From: Lepidostoma basale
Taxonomy: Eukaryota > Arthropoda > Insecta > Trichoptera > Lepidostomatidae
Direction: 5' to 3'
DNA: 64,000 bases
Assembly (NCBI GenBank): GCA_022606425.2
Contig: JAHDVF020001501.1
Span: 124,001 to 188,000 of the forward strand
This document shows, piece by piece, positions 61,444-64,000 of the stretch. Every line of letters starts with the position of its first letter. Position 1 is the first letter of the stretch. The notes below the pieces were generated by a model that ran no database searches, had not been told where the DNA came from, and saw only the letters and a list, made by a program, of their open reading frames with translations. A program made the position numbers and the translations under genes.

Positions 61444-61877
61444 ACCCACGGCATTTCTTATGGGAATGCTTGGGACCAACTCTCTGCAGCTACGAAGAGA
61501 AGGGCATCTCATAACCAATTTCTTTAGATTACTCAGGGGATATTTCGAGAACTCGGCCGTGCTGGAGGATGTTCTGCTTTTTGTCTCTGATAGATATCTA
61601 CGACAGCGACAGCACAGATTATTTTACCTACCGGCCGCCAGAACCAACCTGCCTATGGTGACTTAAAGATCGACGTCTTTCACATTAGTGAAAGTACGTT
61701 CAGAAGGCAAATGCCCTTGATTTTGGAGAGTATCTTGTCTTCCTAATGTTAAACCATCTCTTATGCGTTACTAGTATTAAACTATATACAATATATTTCT
61801 TTACCTTTGTTTAATAGATGCCTGAAACCCTAATTTTGTAATGTGTATTGATGAAATAAACTGATTTGATTTGATCT
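61444..61877 (+). mobile_element. CR1/Jockey-like LINE 3' fragment
   Basis: GMLGTNSLQLRREGHLITNF, FRLLRGYFENSAVLEDVLLF, VSDRYLRQRQHRLFYLPAAR and TNLPMVT, then 3' UTR ending CTGATTTGATTTGAT. It joins the S1 tail directly. Confidence 0.88.
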
Positions 61878-62129
61878 TGAGAATCAATAGCTAAAGAGTT
61901 GTATACAGTAATAAGGTTAAAATAACCTGCTGTATAAACATGTGGAAAGCAACGGGAAACTATCACACTAAAATCCCAAAACTAAACAAAATGTTTCACT
62001 TTGCTGCAATAAATCCCTTGGATTGAATCAGCTATATGCATAATTGTCTTAATAATGATTAAAAATAACGTTTCATTTATTTATTTAAACTCTTTTTTTC
62101 CTTATTTATTGTTTCTTAAACAATGCTGT

Positions 62130-62350
62130 AAAACTTTGTGTTAAATTATTAATACGAATGAAAACGTCTGTTTTATACAAGTTTTATTACAGTTTATGGG
62201 AATGACACGTTTCGCCTTTAGGCATTATTGACGACCTTCGTGGCATTATCATAAAACACTTTGACAATGCCTTGCACGAAACATGACATCACATAAAATA
62301 TAATAAACCTTCTAGAAAACGAACGTTTATTTAAAGTTTAATATGGAGTT
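62130..62350. repeat. F1 palindrome with internal insertion
   Basis: GTCTGTTTTATACAAGTTTT, GACACGTTTCGCCTTTAGGC facing TTTGACAATGCCTTGCACGA, AACATGACATCACATAAAAT. The centre includes GACGACCTTCGTGGCATTAT, resembling the S1 start. Confidence 0.65.
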
Positions 62351-62504
62351 TTACACCATTGTTCAAGAAATAATAAATATTTAACAAATACTTTATGCTA
62401 CAGCTTGATAGTGCATTATCAAACGAATGTCCAAATTCCAAATTATTTTCTTTACTATCATATAAAACATTAATTCGACATATTTTTAAATATGAATCAA
62501 AACA

Positions 62505-63200
62505 ATCATAACCAACTAACTATCACGCCGTCTCTCCGAATGGGTAGGCGCAAATTCTGGACCGCCATTCTGTTCATTCTTGAGATACTTCTCTTTATTC
62601 TACAAAAATTATGCAACGTGTCAGGCATACACGTTGATATCTCCAGACCTCACGTGGCCGATATGAAATATTTCTTCTTCTTCAAGTGCCCTGTCGGGTC
62701 CCCCCAACGTTGGCGATCACCTCGGCGAACCTGTCCCTGTCCTGCGCCGCTCGGAACAGCTCCTCAACACTTCGGTTGCCGGTCCACTCCCTCACGTTTC
62801 GCAGCCAGGACATTTGTCTTCTTCCGGGCCCTCGGCGTCCCTCAATTTTTCCCTCCAATATAAGTTGGAGAAGGTGGTACTTTTCCCCACGCAGTATATG
62901 ACCCAGATATGAGATCTTTCGAACCTTGATAGTTGATAACAATTCCCTCTCAACTCTAGCTCGCCTCAGGACTTCGGTATTGGTAACCATGTCTGTCCAG
63001 GGAACTCTGAGCATTCGGCGATGGAGCCACATTTCAAATGCTTCCAGTCTGTTCACTGAGTTAACTGTTCAATGAAATATTTGATTGGTTTAAATTTTTT
63101 GCCATGTTTTCTTCCACTGTTCTATTCTTTGCTTGCATACATAAAGGTCAGAACCAGAACTCCATAAATAACATGTCTTTGCTTATGGATTTTGTCTCAA
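62505..63200 (-). mobile_element. TTAG-tailed LINE split by an RTE-like insertion
   Basis: CTAACTATCACGCCGTCTCT at 62516 to GGCCGATATGAAATATTT, and, past the insertion, ATATTTGATTGGTTTAAATT, CATGTTTTCTTCCACTG. The 5' part then jumps to TTCTATTCTTTGCTTGCATA and CATAAAGGTCAGAACCAGAA. Confidence 0.75.
62674..63071 (-). mobile_element. RTE-like LINE 3' fragment with target-site duplication
   Basis: The minus frame 63056-62682 is open: LEAFEMWLHRRMLRVPWTDM, RRARVERELLSTIKVRKISY, LGHILRGEKYHLLQLILEGK, RRGPGRRQMSWLRNVREWTG, NRSVEELFRAAQDRDRFAEV and IANVGGTRQGT, then stop and GAAGAAGAAG. An 11-bp repeat ATGAAATATTT flanks it at 62663-62673 and 63072-63082. Confidence 0.92.
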
Positions 63201-63485
63201 AATAAAGCGTGCCATTAGCAATGATATACAGTTTAAAATACGCTGATACAGAGAAACGATAGTATAAACATGTTAACAGATGTATGCATGGCGTAATGTT
63301 TTCCCTGGATACATTGCTAATGAACACAGAAATATCCGGAAATATGACTATCGTTGTTATACAACAGATTATTATTTACGATCCAGTCGTATATTCGGAA
63401 CAAGATGCGAAAAGAAATATAGCGTTTTCTCTCATTTTATTTGGGGTTGGCTCTCCTAATTGAATATCGCTTCTTGGTGGGTCTC
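63201..63485. other. Unassigned sequence
   Basis: No feature was recognised. Confidence 0.25.
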
Positions 63486-63489
63486 GAAT

Positions 63490-63785
63490 GACTGGAAGCG
63501 TCAAGGTGGGACATATTTAGCTGGAAGGTATATACCTACACAACAGAGATGTGTGTACAACTATGAGTGTACGGCGGGACATCGAGGGATAGTAGCGTAG
63601 CTTAAATGTGGTCTGGGTCCCCCTTGGTTGCAAATATACATATATTATTTTTATTTTATTTTTTTAACGTAAGTCCCACATGGACGGGGGACGGGCCTAG
63701 GGAGTGCACGAGTGAAGCTGACGAAAGGCACCGCTGCGCCTATAACAGCTTCGGGTAAGCGGAGGGAGCCCTCTATGGCTCGGCC
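63490..63785 (+). repeat. F8 dispersed repeat (longest copy)
   Basis: GTGTACGGCGGGACATCGAG, GCTTAAATGTGGTCTGGGTC, AACGTAAGTCCCACATGGAC, GGGCCTAGGGAGTGCACGAG, CTGACGAAAGGCACCGCTGC and TAACAGCTTCGGGTAAGCGG. It precedes an RTE-like fragment, as at 6695-7005. Confidence 0.65.
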
Positions 63786-64000
63786 ATATACACAACAGAG
63801 ACTCACAGTTGACCCAAGAGAAACGTTCACATGGTGGTCAGAAGAAACGCTTCAAGGACTCCCTTAAAGGAAACCTACAAAATACCTACTAACATCGAAT
63901 GTGATTGCTGGGAAAAGACTGCAGAAGGCAGACCTATGTAGGTGGAGAACTACAGTACATAAAGGCACGCAGGACTTTGAAGCATAGTGCAGAGACGACG
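63786..64000 (+). mobile_element. RTE-like LINE fragment running off the window
   Basis: GGAAAAGACTGCAGAAGGCA, GACCTATGTAGGTGGAGAAC, ACATAAAGGCACGCAGGACT. Broken frames suggest LGKRLQKAD and ARRTLKHSAET. It is cut by the window end. Confidence 0.45.

Noticed and set aside
63717..63730. CTGACGAAAGG in F8 as a hammerhead core
   Set aside because: No stem II or GAAA at the right distance follows. The match to CTGANGA is by chance.

Overview
This window looks like intergenic and intronic DNA from an insect (arthropod) nuclear genome. It is AT-rich, has no bacterial-style gene packing, carries GT-AG splice junctions, and is saturated with decayed non-LTR retrotransposons, SINE-like elements, short inverted-repeat elements and microsatellites. 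I cannot name the species. The element types fit a holometabolous insect, but that is a guess.

Host gene. One host gene is supported, on the minus strand. A large 5' coding exon (about 28183-29871, 563 codons, good ATG context, in-frame stop just upstream) ends on a consensus splice donor. A second exon (239-398) has a good acceptor and donor in compatible phase. If they are consecutive, a 27.8-kb intron packed with mobile elements separates them. The protein is low-complexity and basic, with short linear motifs. The second exon may lead into a RhoGAP-type domain beyond the window, but that is weak. A GC-rich segment at 31760-31990 lies upstream and could be promoter or 5' UTR.

Mobile-element layout. 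Four retroelement classes dominate. (1) A TTAG-tailed RTE-like LINE has about 38 5'-truncated fragments whose 3' ends finish in (TTAG)n. (2) Several RTE-like families finish in (GAA)n. (3) A CR1/Jockey-like LINE ends in GATTT repeats; its best copy at 54900-56640 keeps a 531-codon reverse transcriptase ORF with FADD. (4) A CR1/Daphne-like LINE has AAT tails. Two short non-autonomous retroelements accompany them: S1, a tRNA-headed SINE, and S2, which carries the same 3' end as the TTAG LINE. DNA transposons include three same-deletion mariner derivatives that keep a DNA-binding N-terminus, a decayed Mutator-like transposase, a pogo-type end, a TTAA/TWA-flanked MITE and a TA-flanked MITE. Nesting is deep, and several insertions keep readable target-site duplications.

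Most interesting layer. At least five dispersed palindromic repeat families (called F1-F5 here) are built around GAAAC followed by a self-complementary block and a pyrimidine. In the best copies (31413-31448 on plus, 47485-47450 on minus) this is preceded by CTGATGA or CTGACGA and a perfect or near-perfect stem. That arrangement matches a small hammerhead ribozyme with a minimal palindromic stem III, as described for variants associated with Penelope-like retroelements. Related copies show a paired C3-to-U and G8-to-A change that would keep the core base pair.

Other repeats are a 130-bp minisatellite (32046-32630), a 19-bp minisatellite (14158-14415), and two long (TA)n tracts with a LINE fragment between them (41672-42521). 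No rRNA gene, functional tRNA gene or CRISPR array was seen.
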